From CAZDSS01 sp964508185 (GTDB lineage: Bacteria > Pseudomonadota > Alphaproteobacteria > Sphingomonadales > Govanellaceae), in NCBI GenBank assembly GCA_964508185.1, contig CAZDSS010000077.1:1-12017 (forward strand): a stretch of DNA of 12,017 nt, in the 5' to 3' direction. Each line of letters begins with the position of its first letter. Position 1 is the first letter of the stretch. Below are positions 1-8,023 of the stretch, piece after piece. The notes beneath the pieces were generated by a model. The model was not told the origin of the DNA. It saw only the letters and a program-made list of their open reading frames with translations, and did no database searches. The position numbers and the translations under genes are program-made.

Positions 1-27
1 GGGCCGGTGGGAACATGCCACCGGCCC
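1..27. terminator. Perfect hairpin at window edge, probable terminator of a gene to the left
   Basis: GGGCCGGTGG (1-10) and CCACCGGCCC (18-27) are exact reverse complements around a 7-nt loop. A 10-bp GC stem of this kind is typical of an intrinsic terminator, but the bases after it on the plus strand (CACTTGCC) are not a clear T-run. For a minus-strand reading the tail lies outside the window. The hairpin is seen directly; its role as a terminator is inference. Confidence 0.55.
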
Positions 28-219
28 CACTTGCCGCAGAGCCATGAAATGCCCGCCGCTTCGGGAGAACTTTAGAATCGTTATAACAGTAAGGGATCTT
101 TCGCTCCGGCGTCGCCGTGTCGCAGCACCCGGCGGTTCTGCAGGACCGCTCATCCGTTACAGAACTGCTACGCCGGGGCGGGAATTCAGCCGACGGAGAA
201 AGCCGACTAACAATCCGCG

Positions 220-248
220 TTGACCAAAACTGATATAACAGATATCAT
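220..248 (+). promoter_or_regulatory. Sigma70-type promoter for the TonB-dependent receptor
   Basis: TTGACC at 220-225 (5 of 6 to TTGACA), a 17-bp spacer, then TATCAT at 243-248 (5 of 6 to TATAAT). Transcription would begin near 255, leaving a leader of about 45 nt before the ATG at 301. A purine-rich GAGGGGG at 289-295 lies 5 nt before that ATG and serves as ribosome binding site. Spacing and consensus match are seen directly; activity is inferred. Confidence 0.6.
231..247. promoter_or_regulatory. 17-bp palindrome over the receptor promoter (candidate operator)
   Basis: TGATAT at 231-236 and ATATCA at 242-247 are perfect 6-bp inverted arms around AACAG. The element fills the end of the spacer and covers five bases of the -10 box, a position where a bound dimeric repressor would block RNA polymerase. 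The arms are AT-rich in a GC-rich region, so chance is less likely than for a GC palindrome. The cognate regulator is unknown. Confidence 0.5.
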
Positions 249-300
249 ATAGCGATAATAAACCAAGACCCAAGGGGCATACATTCACGAGGGGGTTTTC

Positions 301-2424
<2,124 letters not shown>

Positions 2425-2438
2425 TCCTGATGACTCGA

Positions 2439-2467
2439 GGCGGCCGGCTCCCTGTCGGCCGCCTTTT
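2439..2467 (+). terminator. Intrinsic terminator after the TonB-dependent receptor
   Basis: GGCGGCCG (2439-2446) pairs perfectly with CGGCCGCC (2456-2463) around a 9-nt loop, followed at once by TTTTCT. It lies 15 nt after the receptor stop codon and only 27 nt before the ATG of the next gene on the same strand, so it sits inside what would otherwise look like a two-gene operon. Confidence 0.85.
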
Positions 2468-2494
2468 CTGTGAGTGGAGTTTGGAGGTCGTGCG

Positions 2495-3616
2495 ATGATT
2501 TCAGGATATTGCGATCAGCGCTTCCGGGCGGTCAGGGACGTGTTCGCCACCAATCTCGAGAACGGGGAAGTGGGGGCGGCCCTTTGCGTCTATCTCGACG
2601 GCAAGCCTGTCATCGACATCTGGGGCGGCTACGCGGATGAAGCCCGGCAGCGGCCGTGGCAGGAAAACACCCTCGTCTGCATGATGTCGGTGACCAAGGG
2701 CATGGTCGCACTCGCCGCCCACCGCCTGATCGAGAAGGGCCTCTTAGACCTCGGCCGCCCCGTCGCCGATTACTGGCCGGAATTCGCGGCAGCCGGCAAG
2801 GCGGACATCACGTTCGACTGCCTCATCAGCCATCGCGCCGCCCTCGTCTTCCCCGACGAAGCCCCGCCGGGCTCAATGACCGACTGGGACGCAATGACGG
2901 CGGCCCTCGCCAGTCAGGCCCCCGCATGGGCGCCTGACACCCGTGGCGCCTATCATTCCTCGACCTTCGGCCATCTCGTGGGCGAGGTGATGCGGCGGGT
3001 GACGGGAAAGGGCGTCGACCAGATCCTGCGCGACGAGCTCACGGGGCCGGTGAACGCCGATTTCTACATCGGCGTGCCCGACGGCCGCGACCATGACGTC
3101 GCCGACATCATCGTCAATCCCGACACCATCAGCACGCGCCTCATCCTCAACGACGTGGATTCGCCCCTGAGCCGGGCCTGGCGGTCGCTGCCGCGCGGCG
3201 GCAACGTGTTCAACACCCCCGTCTGGCGCAAGACCCTGCTGCCCTCGGGCAACGGCCACGCCACGGCGCGGGCAGCGGCGCGCATCTATTCGGCCCTTTT
3301 CATGCCCGTCGACGGCGTGCGTCTCTTCAGCGACGAAAGCGTGGAGCGCGCCCGCACCGAGCGCTGGTTCGAGGAATGCGGCCTCACCGCCCGGAAGTAC
3401 CGCTTCGGTCGCGGCGTGGTCCTCAACAATCCGCGTTACCACCCCATGGGGGGCAATCCCAGTGCCTTCGGCCATGCGGGCGTCGGCGGCGCCTTCGCCT
3501 TCGCCGATCCGGAAAACCGCCTGAGCTTCGGTTACGCCAAGAATCACACCTCGGCGGGCGACGGCGTCGGGCCATGGACCGGGGCGCTGGTGGAGGCGGT
3601 CTACGGTTCCCTGTAA
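2495..3616 (+). CDS. Serine hydrolase, class C beta-lactamase fold (esterase EstB type)
   Basis: A 373-residue enzyme of the beta-lactamase/penicillin-binding-protein-like hydrolase family (Pfam Beta-lactamase), whose members are mostly esterases, lactonases or transesterases rather than antibiotic-degrading enzymes. The nucleophile motif S-x-x-K is SVTK at 65-68. The second catalytic motif, Tyr in YHSSTFGHLVGEV, is Y153. LISHRAAL (110-117) and FGHAGVGG (325-332) are typical family blocks, the latter standing where lactamases have KTG. There is no signal peptide, so it should be cytoplasmic. I chose the ATG at 2495 because GGAGG (2483-2487) lies 7 nt before it; an in-frame GTG at 2474 would put that site inside the gene. 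It lies 70 bp downstream of the receptor gene but past a terminator, and converges with the acyl-CoA synthetase. An esterase releasing an acid for CoA activation is plausible but unproven. Confidence 0.9.
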   Translation: MISGYCDQRFRAVRDVFATNLENGEVGAALCVYLDGKPVIDIWGGYADEARQRPWQENTLVCMMSVTKGMVALAAHRLIEKGLLDLGRPVADYWPEFAAAGKADITFDCLISHRAALVFPDEAPPGSMTDWDAMTAALASQAPAWAPDTRGAYHSSTFGHLVGEVMRRVTGKGVDQILRDELTGPVNADFYIGVPDGRDHDVADIIVNPDTISTRLILNDVDSPLSRAWRSLPRGGNVFNTPVWRKTLLPSGNGHATARAAARIYSALFMPVDGVRLFSDESVERARTERWFEECGLTARKYRFGRGVVLNNPRYHPMGGNPSAFGHAGVGGAFAFADPENRLSFGYAKNHTSAGDGVGPWTGALVEAVYGSL

Positions 3617-3661
3617 GCCGCCGGATCAGCCGGGCCTTGCGGCAGCGCGGAGACCGGCGGG

Positions 3662-5248
3662 TCAGCTCACCTGCCGTTCCCGGCCTTCCCAATAGGGCTT
3701 GCGCAGTTCGCGGCGGAGGATCTTGCCCGCGGCGTTGCGCGGCAGGCTTTCCACGAAATCATAGGACTTCGGCAGCTTGTAGCCGGCGATGAGCTTGCGG
3801 GCATGGGCCGTGAGCTCATCGGCGGTCGCCGTCATGCCCGGCTTGAAGGCGACGACGGCCTTCACCGCCTCGCCCCATTTCTGGTCCGGCACGCCGATCA
3901 CCGCCACTTCGCGCACGGCGGGGTGGCTCTGCAGGGCCTTCTCCACCTCCGCCGGATAGACGTTCTCGCCGCCCGAGACGATCATGTCCTTGATGCGGTC
4001 GCAGATGTAGAGATAACCGTCCTCGTCGAGATAGCCGGCGTCGCCCGAATAGTACCAGCCGTCGCGGAGCACTTCCTGCGTCGCGTCGTCCTTGCGCCAG
4101 TAGCCGAGCATGATGGTGGGCGTCCTGATGACGATCTCGCCGATCTCGCCCGGCGGCAGAATCTGCCCCGCCTCGTCCACGATCCTGAGCTCCACCCCGG
4201 CCACCGCCCGGCCACAGGACGCCATGCGCGGCGTGCCCTTCACGTCGTGCTGGTCGGGGCCGAGATGGACGATGGTGCCCGAGGTCTCCGTCATGCCGTA
4301 GAGCTGCACGAAATCGCAGCCGAAGACGGCGAGGGAGCGCGCAAGCAGGTCTGGCGAAATGGGCGACGCGCCGTAGTACAGGGTCTTCACCGAAGTGAGA
4401 TCGATCTCCCCGATGTCGGGCCGCTCCAGGATCATCTGGATGAGGGCGGGGACGATCAGAAGCTTGGTGATGCGGTGGTTGACGATGGCGTCCACGATGG
4501 CGTCCGCGTCCGCCTGGGGCAGGACGACGTTGGTCGCCCCGGCATGGAAGCCCCAGATGGCGAAGCAGGTGCCGCTCACATGGAAGACGGGCATGGAGAC
4601 AAGGCACATCTCGTGCGGTCCCCAGACCGCCCAATCGCCGTCCTGTCCCTCGGTCACTCGGAGCGCCGAGATCCCGATGTTGGACAGCATCACGCCCTTG
4701 GGATTGCCCGTGGTGCCGCTCGTATACATCTGCAGCACGGGATCGTTCTTGCCCACCGGCGTGTGCGGGTCGCGCGCCGATTGCTGGTCGCGGAAGCTTT
4801 CAAAGTCGGTGAAGCCTTCGGTGGGGCCGTCCATGACGATGACGTCGCGCAGGACCGGAAGCTTGTCCCGCACCTGGGTCACCACGGGCAGGAAGTCCTT
4901 CTCCACGAACACCAGGACGCTTTCGGAATCCTGCAGCACGTAGGCCACTTCCGGCGGGGCGAGGCGCCAGTTGAGGGGGACGAAGACGGCGCCCGCGCGC
5001 ACCGCGCCGAACAACAGCTCGAAATAAAGGTCGGAATTCTTGCCGAGATAGGCGATGCGGCTCCGCTGCTCCACGCCGGCGTCGATCAGGGCGTTGGCCA
5101 CCTGGGACGCCCGCGCATCAAGCACGCCGTATGTCGTCTCCCGCCCCCTGAAGATCATGGCGGTGCGGGTGGGGATGCTTGCGGCCTGCTCCCGCAGAAG
5201 CTCACTGAGCAGCGGATAGGCGAGGTCGGCGGCGGCTTGCTGAGACAT
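3662..5248 (-). CDS. Acyl-CoA synthetase (AMP-forming ligase, fatty-acyl/aryl type)
   Basis: A 528-residue adenylate-forming enzyme that activates a carboxylic acid with ATP to an acyl-AMP and then an acyl-CoA thioester. The P-loop-like motif YTSGTTGNPKG is at 175-185, YGMTE at 317-321, the ATP-ribose Asp in SGD at D403, the hinge-region DRIKD at 417-421, SGGENVYP at 425-432, and the catalytic Lys in NAAGKILRREL at K509. All core motifs are intact and length is usual for fatty-acid or aryl-CoA ligases (FadD3/FadK-like). The acid cannot be named from sequence. I use the ATG at 5248; a TTG at 5260 is in frame but its AGGGA site would be almost adjacent. Convergent with the serine hydrolase, 45 bp apart. 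A 7-bp-stem hairpin lies 32-55 nt upstream of the start. Confidence 0.94.
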   Translation of the reverse strand: MSQQAAADLAYPLLSELLREQAASIPTRTAMIFRGRETTYGVLDARASQVANALIDAGVEQRSRIAYLGKNSDLYFELLFGAVRAGAVFVPLNWRLAPPEVAYVLQDSESVLVFVEKDFLPVVTQVRDKLPVLRDVIVMDGPTEGFTDFESFRDQQSARDPHTPVGKNDPVLQMYTSGTTGNPKGVMLSNIGISALRVTEGQDGDWAVWGPHEMCLVSMPVFHVSGTCFAIWGFHAGATNVVLPQADADAIVDAIVNHRITKLLIVPALIQMILERPDIGEIDLTSVKTLYYGASPISPDLLARSLAVFGCDFVQLYGMTETSGTIVHLGPDQHDVKGTPRMASCGRAVAGVELRIVDEAGQILPPGEIGEIVIRTPTIMLGYWRKDDATQEVLRDGWYYSGDAGYLDEDGYLYICDRIKDMIVSGGENVYPAEVEKALQSHPAVREVAVIGVPDQKWGEAVKAVVAFKPGMTATADELTAHARKLIAGYKLPKSYDFVESLPRNAAGKILRRELRKPYWEGRERQVS

Positions 5249-5279
5249 GAGCCCGATCAATTCCCTTATCTCTTGTAAT

Positions 5280-5303
5280 CCCGCCCCATTCTGTGAGGGC
5301 GGG
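5280..5303 (-). other. Hairpin in the leader of the acyl-CoA synthetase gene
   Basis: CCCGCCC (5280-5286) is complementary to GGGCGGG (5297-5303) with a 10-nt loop. Read on the minus strand it lies 32-55 nt before the ligase ATG and is followed by ATTACAAG, not a T-run, so it is a poor terminator. It may be a leader structure or a chance GC pairing. Confidence 0.3.
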
Positions 5304-5368
5304 GGTGCCGCGGCAAGCTGCCGAAAACGGTAATTATGACCGGAATCCTCGGGGAAGCCGGGGGAGCG

Positions 5369-5405
5369 AAAAAACGGGCGCGCTGTCGGCGGACAGGCGC
5401 GCCCG
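5369..5405 (-). terminator. Strong intrinsic terminator of the PepSY-like gene
   Basis: On the plus strand CGGGCGCGC (5375-5383) pairs with GCGCGCCCG (5397-5405). The stem is extended inward by TGTC/GACA (5384-5387 with 5392-5395) around a GGCG loop, with one bulged G. Six A at 5369-5374 become a T6 tail on the minus strand. Stem, loop and tail all fit termination of the minus-strand gene ending at 5435. Confidence 0.88.
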
Positions 5406-5434
5406 TGGCTCGGGGGGCGGAAATGCGGGATGCG

Positions 5435-5740
5435 TCAGGACGAGACCTCGCCCGTCTCCACATGGACCTTCACCTGGGATACGGGAAGGCCGGCGCGGTT
5501 GAGCACGGTCACCTTCCAGTGATTGCCGGAACGGACGATCTCGCCCACCCGGTACTTGTTCCCGGCGCTGCCATTGAGATACCGGAGGGCGGCTTGCTTG
5601 GCGTCGGCGCGGCTCAGTTCGGATGTCTTCACGTTCTTCGCGGCGGCGTCCACGGCGCCGTCGGCGAAGGCGGCGGGGCTCGCGGCAAGCCCGAGGGCGA
5701 GGGCGGCGGCGGTGAGGATGCTGGTGAATTCCTTGGTCAT
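5435..5740 (-). CDS. Small exported PepSY-like protein
   Basis: A 101-residue protein with a clear signal peptide: MTKEF, hydrophobic stretch TAAALALGLAA, and a likely cut after AFA (24-26). The mature part of about 75 residues has an alpha-helical LSRADAKQAALRYL (42-55) followed by strands GEIVR, HWKVTVL and VKVHVETGEV. A short helix then sheet ending in an x-V-D/E-x-x-T-G-E-V turn is the PepSY pattern, whose members are secreted or periplasmic and often protease-associated. The PepSY call is by pattern only. The ATG at 5740 has AAGGA 8 nt upstream, and its own strong terminator closes it. It appears to be a single-gene unit with no functional link to its neighbours that I can show. Alternative: a generic periplasmic hypothetical protein. 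Confidence 0.78.
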   Translation of the reverse strand: MTKEFTSILTAAALALGLAASPAAFADGAVDAAAKNVKTSELSRADAKQAALRYLNGSAGNKYRVGEIVRSGNHWKVTVLNRAGLPVSQVKVHVETGEVSS

Positions 5741-5935
5741 GGCTCGGTTCCTTTCGCTGATCGTGGACCACTGCTCGGTGGATCTGCGATGAGACTAAGG
5801 TCCGGATGCCGCCGTTCCCACGACTTTGCGGCGACCCGCTGAACCGCTGCGACGAGCGGCGGCCGCGGCGCGTGGGGTGCGACGGGATGACGCGCGAAAT
5901 TAACCGCAGGTTGCGGCAGTCATTGACTCGGCGGG
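5741..5935. other. Gene-free spacer upstream of the PepSY-like gene
   Basis: No ORF with a ribosome binding site is seen on either strand. It should hold the minus-strand promoter of the PepSY-like gene, but I find no convincing -35/-10 pair. ATTGAC at 5922-5927 on the plus strand has no good -10 and no gene to serve. Confidence 0.35.
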
Positions 5936-5964
5936 AACAAAATCCCCGCCCACGGGGGGCGGGG
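5936..5964 (-). terminator. Intrinsic terminator of the pfpI / small membrane protein operon
   Basis: CCCCGCCC (5944-5951) and GGGCGGGG (5957-5964) form an 8-bp stem with a 5-nt loop. The flanking plus-strand AACAAAAT (5936-5943) reads ATTTTGTT on the minus strand. It lies about 60 nt after the stop codon of the 59-residue membrane protein, which supports that short ORF as the last gene of the unit. Confidence 0.7.
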
Positions 5965-6024
5965 GAGTTGGCTCGTGGAGAGCTACGGGACGAAGTCTTG
6001 ATCGGTTTGCGACGGGAGCCGCCG

Positions 6025-6204
6025 TCATGCATAGCCGGCGCAGCGTACGATCACCGCGAGGACGACCAGCGCAACAAGGCCGCCGATGAAGATCAGGCGC
6101 CGTCCGCGATTGCGCAGGATGATCTCGCCCTGCCGGGCGTCCTGACCGCTATGAACCTCCTGCGCGTCACGGGGCGTCGCATCTTCGGGCGGGCGTTCGG
6201 CCAC
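6025..6204 (-). CDS. Small single-pass membrane protein, unknown function
   Basis: A 59-codon ORF on the minus strand starting with GTG at 6204, with GGGAGGGG (6213-6220) 8 nt upstream, an excellent ribosome binding site. The N-terminal 35 residues are charged and soluble (VAERPPEDATPRDAQEV onward, then ILRNRGRR). One hydrophobic segment follows, LIFIGGLVALVVLAVIV (about 37-53), then RCAGYA and stop. Arginines just before the segment suggest the charged N-terminus stays in the cytoplasm (positive-inside rule). The gap to the PfpI stop codon is 18 nt and a terminator follows, so the two genes should be co-transcribed. It is in the same frame as pfpI, separated by a TGA, but PfpI already has its normal length, so a split gene is unlikely. 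I do not recognise a family. The ORF shape, site and position support it as real. Confidence 0.66.
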   Translation of the reverse strand: MAERPPEDATPRDAQEVHSGQDARQGEIILRNRGRRLIFIGGLVALVVLAVIVRCAGYA

Positions 6205-6222
6205 CTCCGGTTCCCCTCCCGC

Positions 6223-6786
6223 TCAGGCGACGGCGCGGCCGCGATGGCGGCCTTCGGCGATTTCCTCGATGATCTTGTCGGCGAAGGGGCCGAGATCCTT
6301 GGGGCTGCGGCTGGTGATGACGCCGTCGTCCACCACCACTTCCTCGTCCACCCATTCCGCGCCCGCATTCACCATGTCGGTGCGGATCGAATGGTAGGAG
6401 GTGGCGCGCAGGCCCTTCACCACGCCGGCCTCGATCAGAAGCCACGGCCCGTGGCAGATGGCCGCCAAGGGCTTCTTCGACTGGTAGAAGCGGCGAACGA
6501 AGTCGACCGCTTCGGGCTTGGCGCGCAGAAGGTCCGGGTTGATCTGCCCGCCGGGGAGGACGAGGGCGTCATAATCCTCGACCCGGGCGTCGGACAGCTT
6601 GCGGTCGACCGCGAAGCTGTCGCCCCAGTCCTTCTCCTTCCAGCCGCGGATCTTGCCGGCGTCAGGGGATACGATCTCAACCTTCGCGCCCGCTTCCTGC
6701 AGCCGCTCCATGGGCGCGGTCAGCTCCGACTGCTCGAAGCCGTCGGTCGCCAGAATGGCCACGGTCTTTCCCGACAAATGGGGCAT
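6223..6786 (-). CDS. DJ-1/PfpI family protein (type 1 glutamine amidotransferase fold)
   Basis: A 187-residue cytoplasmic protein of the DJ-1/PfpI superfamily, closest in look to the YhbO/YraA general stress group, for which chaperone, peptidase and protein/nucleotide deglycase or glyoxalase activity have been proposed. The acidic partner Glu is in TDGFEQSEL (E18). The nucleophile elbow AAICHGPWLL gives Cys111 with His112. LVLPGG at 75-80 and ATSYHSIRTD at 128-137 are conserved blocks. Length matches the family. I prefer the ATG at 6786, 7 nt after AAGGAG; an overlapping GTG at 6789 is only 4 nt away. It is transcribed divergently from the M19 gene with 131 bp between them, and a small membrane protein gene follows. 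A role against methylglyoxal or oxidative damage is inferred from the family. Confidence 0.92.
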   Translation of the reverse strand: MPHLSGKTVAILATDGFEQSELTAPMERLQEAGAKVEIVSPDAGKIRGWKEKDWGDSFAVDRKLSDARVEDYDALVLPGGQINPDLLRAKPEAVDFVRRFYQSKKPLAAICHGPWLLIEAGVVKGLRATSYHSIRTDMVNAGAEWVDEEVVVDDGVITSRSPKDLGPFADKIIEEIAEGRHRGRAVA

Positions 6787-6867
6787 CACGTTTCTCCTTG
6801 TCTTGTCACATGCCCGAGGAAACGTGGGAGATCCCGGCTTGTTCCGGCGATACCGGCCTTGCCCCCG

Positions 6868-6895
6868 TTGACCCGCCGCGCGGCGCCACTAAGAT
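6868..6895 (+). promoter_or_regulatory. Candidate promoter of the M19 dipeptidase gene
   Basis: TTGACC (6868-6873), a 16-bp spacer, and TAAGAT (6890-6895, 4 of 6). The spacer contains a perfect 12-bp palindrome CGCCGCGCGGCG (6874-6885), which may be an operator or a chance GC palindrome. Transcription near 6902 would leave a leader of about 16 nt carrying the GGGGAGGAAG site before the ATG at 6918. Confidence 0.45.
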
Positions 6896-6917
6896 GCGGC
6901 AAGGGAAGGGGAGGAAG

Positions 6918-7267
6918 ATGGACACGCAAACGCTGACACTCGCCGAACGCGCCCGCGCCCTCCATGAACGGGCGCTCGTCTGGGACAATCACGCCTGCCT
7001 TCCCCTCCGGGCGGAGGACGACTTCCTGCCCGAGCTCCAGCGCTTCCGCAGGGCGGGGGTCAATGCGGTCTCGGTCAATGTGGGCTTCGGCGACATGGAC
7101 TGGCGGCAGAACCTTCCGATCCTCGCCCATTTCCGCGCCTGGCTCGCGCGGCGGCCCGAGGATTACCTGCTGGTGCGGGAGGTCGCCGACATCGACCGCG
7201 CGAAGGAGACGGGCCGCCTTGCCGTGATGTTCGATCTCGAGGGGATGGACGCAATCGGCGACGATCT
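6918..7267 (+). CDS. Peptidase M19 (membrane/renal dipeptidase family), N-terminal part, cut by N gap
   Basis: The first 117 residues of an M19 metallo-dipeptidase-like protein; such enzymes are (beta/alpha)8 barrels with a two-zinc centre that split dipeptides, sometimes D-amino-acid containing ones. The start ATG at 6918 follows a GGGGAGGAAG site; an in-frame ATG at 6894 lacks one. WDNHACLPL (22-30) aligns with the family's metal motif DGHNDLP: His25 is kept, but the usual Asp is Cys27. NAVSVNVGFGD (49-59) and LAVMFDLEG (101-109, bridging Glu108) are family blocks. There is no signal peptide. The reading frame runs open into the Ns. The last 27 residues repeat, in homologous but different form, the first 27 of the segment after the gap, so this is probably not the same gene copy as 7280-8020. 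Confidence 0.88.
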
Positions 7268-7277
7268 NNNNNNNNNN
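7268..7277. other. Assembly gap of ten N
   Basis: A run of exactly ten N interrupts the M19 coding region. The frame before it (codons in phase with 6918) and after it (in phase with 7280) disagree by one base if ten is taken literally, so the length is probably a placeholder. Coding content duplicated on both sides shows that it is not a simple 10-bp gap. Confidence 0.97.
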
Positions 7278-7279
7278 AT

Positions 7280-8020
7280 GACGTCAAGACCGCGAAGCTC
7301 AGCGGCAAACTGGGCGTGTTCTTTGATATAGAAGGCGCCAACGCGCTCGAGGACCGGCTGGAGCTGGTGGAACTATATTACGACCTCGGCGTGCGCTGGA
7401 TGCTCGTCGCCTACAACAAGGCCAACAGAGCGGGGAGCGGCTGCCAGGATGCGGAGGACCGCGGCCTCACCGCCTTCGGCCGCAAGGCCATCGACGAGAT
7501 GGCGCGGGTCGGCATGGTTCTGTGCCTCAGCCATACTGGCCACCGCACGGCACGGGAGGCCCTGGAATACAGCCCCAACCCCGTGATCTTCTCTCACTCC
7601 AACCCGCGCGCGCTGCATGAGCATGAGCGCAACATACCGGACGATCTGATGGCGGCCTGCGCCGCGACGGGCGGGGTCGTGGGCATCAACGGGATCGGGC
7701 TCTTCCTCGGCCCCGGGAACAGGGCCGATGCGGAGCTCATCGTCCGCCACATCGACCATGCGGTGGAGCGGATCGGCGTTCCCCATGTGGGGATCAGCCT
7801 CGACTACGTGTTCGACGATGCGGAGCTTGCCGCCTATATCGCCGCCAATCCGGACAAGTTTCCGCCCCATCTCGGCTACGGCGCGGGCATGGCCATGGCG
7901 GGGCCGGAACGCTTCCCGGAGATCACGGAAGGGCTGCTGCGCCTCGGCTACGACGATGCGTCGGTCATGGCCATTCTCGGCGGCAACTGGCGGCGGGTCG
8001 CGGAAGCGGTCTGGAAATGA
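7280..8020 (+). CDS. Peptidase M19 (membrane/renal dipeptidase family), C-terminal part, start missing
   Basis: 246 codons without a start, beginning right after the gap at DVKTAKLSGKLG and ending TGA at 8018-8020. VFFDIEGANAL (13-23) carries the bridging Glu18. LYYDLGVRWMLVAYN (32-46), LCLSHTGHRT (81-90, His85) and VIFSHSNPRAL (102-112, His106) are the zinc-ligand blocks. GISLDYVFDD (171-180) and ILGGNWRRVAE (232-242) close the barrel as in other members. Joined to a missing N-terminus of about 90 residues it would reach the usual 320-350. Just after the gap it uses codons rare elsewhere in the window (ATA, CTA, AGA). A GTG at 7316 is in frame but lies inside the conserved fold and has no ribosome binding site. 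It ends 3 bp before the FAH gene, convergent, with no terminator visible. Confidence 0.9.
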   Translation, partial: DVKTAKLSGKLGVFFDIEGANALEDRLELVELYYDLGVRWMLVAYNKANRAGSGCQDAEDRGLTAFGRKAIDEMARVGMVLCLSHTGHRTAREALEYSPNPVIFSHSNPRALHEHERNIPDDLMAACAATGGVVGINGIGLFLGPGNRADAELIVRHIDHAVERIGVPHVGISLDYVFDDAELAAYIAANPDKFPPHLGYGAGMAMAGPERFPEITEGLLRLGYDDASVMAILGGNWRRVAEAVWK

Positions 8021-8023
8021 TCG

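Larger units (their letters stand above)
28..300. other. Gene-free leader region upstream of the TonB-dependent receptor
   Basis: No credible ORF is present. The stretch contains an 18-bp imperfect palindrome at 132-149 (GCGGT and ACCGC arms around a CTGCAG core, one mismatched pair). A related half (CAGAACTGC) lies at about 170-178. An isolated TATAAC at 82-87 has no good -35 partner. The only well-formed promoter is the one at 220-248, listed separately. The amount of dyad symmetry suggests regulator binding, but no regulator gene lies in the window. Confidence 0.4.

Noticed and set aside
2495..3616. Antibiotic-resistance beta-lactamase
   Set aside because: It has the SxxK and Tyr motifs but no signal peptide, and FGHAGVGG replaces KTG, which fits the esterase-type relatives rather than AmpC.
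3618..3660. Inverted repeat CCGCCGG/CCGGCGG between the convergent hydrolase and ligase genes as a bidirectional terminator
   Set aside because: The 29-nt loop is long, the stem is only 7 bp and there is no T-run on either side. A chance GC pairing is as likely.
3803..5278. Plus-strand open frame of 491 codons opposite the acyl-CoA synthetase
   Set aside because: The opposite strand carries all adenylation motifs in order. This frame gives His/Arg/Asp-rich noise and ends without a terminator or family resemblance.
6025..6786. Stop-codon read-through fusing PfpI to the downstream membrane segment
   Set aside because: The two frames match and only a TGA separates them, but PfpI is already of normal length and the downstream ORF has its own strong ribosome site and GTG.
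5806..6936. Plus-strand open frame of 376 codons spanning the pfpI region
   Set aside because: It runs antisense to PfpI and the small membrane protein and through a terminator. The translation has no recognisable fold.
7316..8020. GTG at 7316 as a true start for a 234-residue dipeptidase
   Set aside because: It falls within the conserved barrel segment V-F-F-D-I-E-G, has no ribosome site, and would remove the N-terminal metal motif. The frame is open back to the gap edge at 7280.
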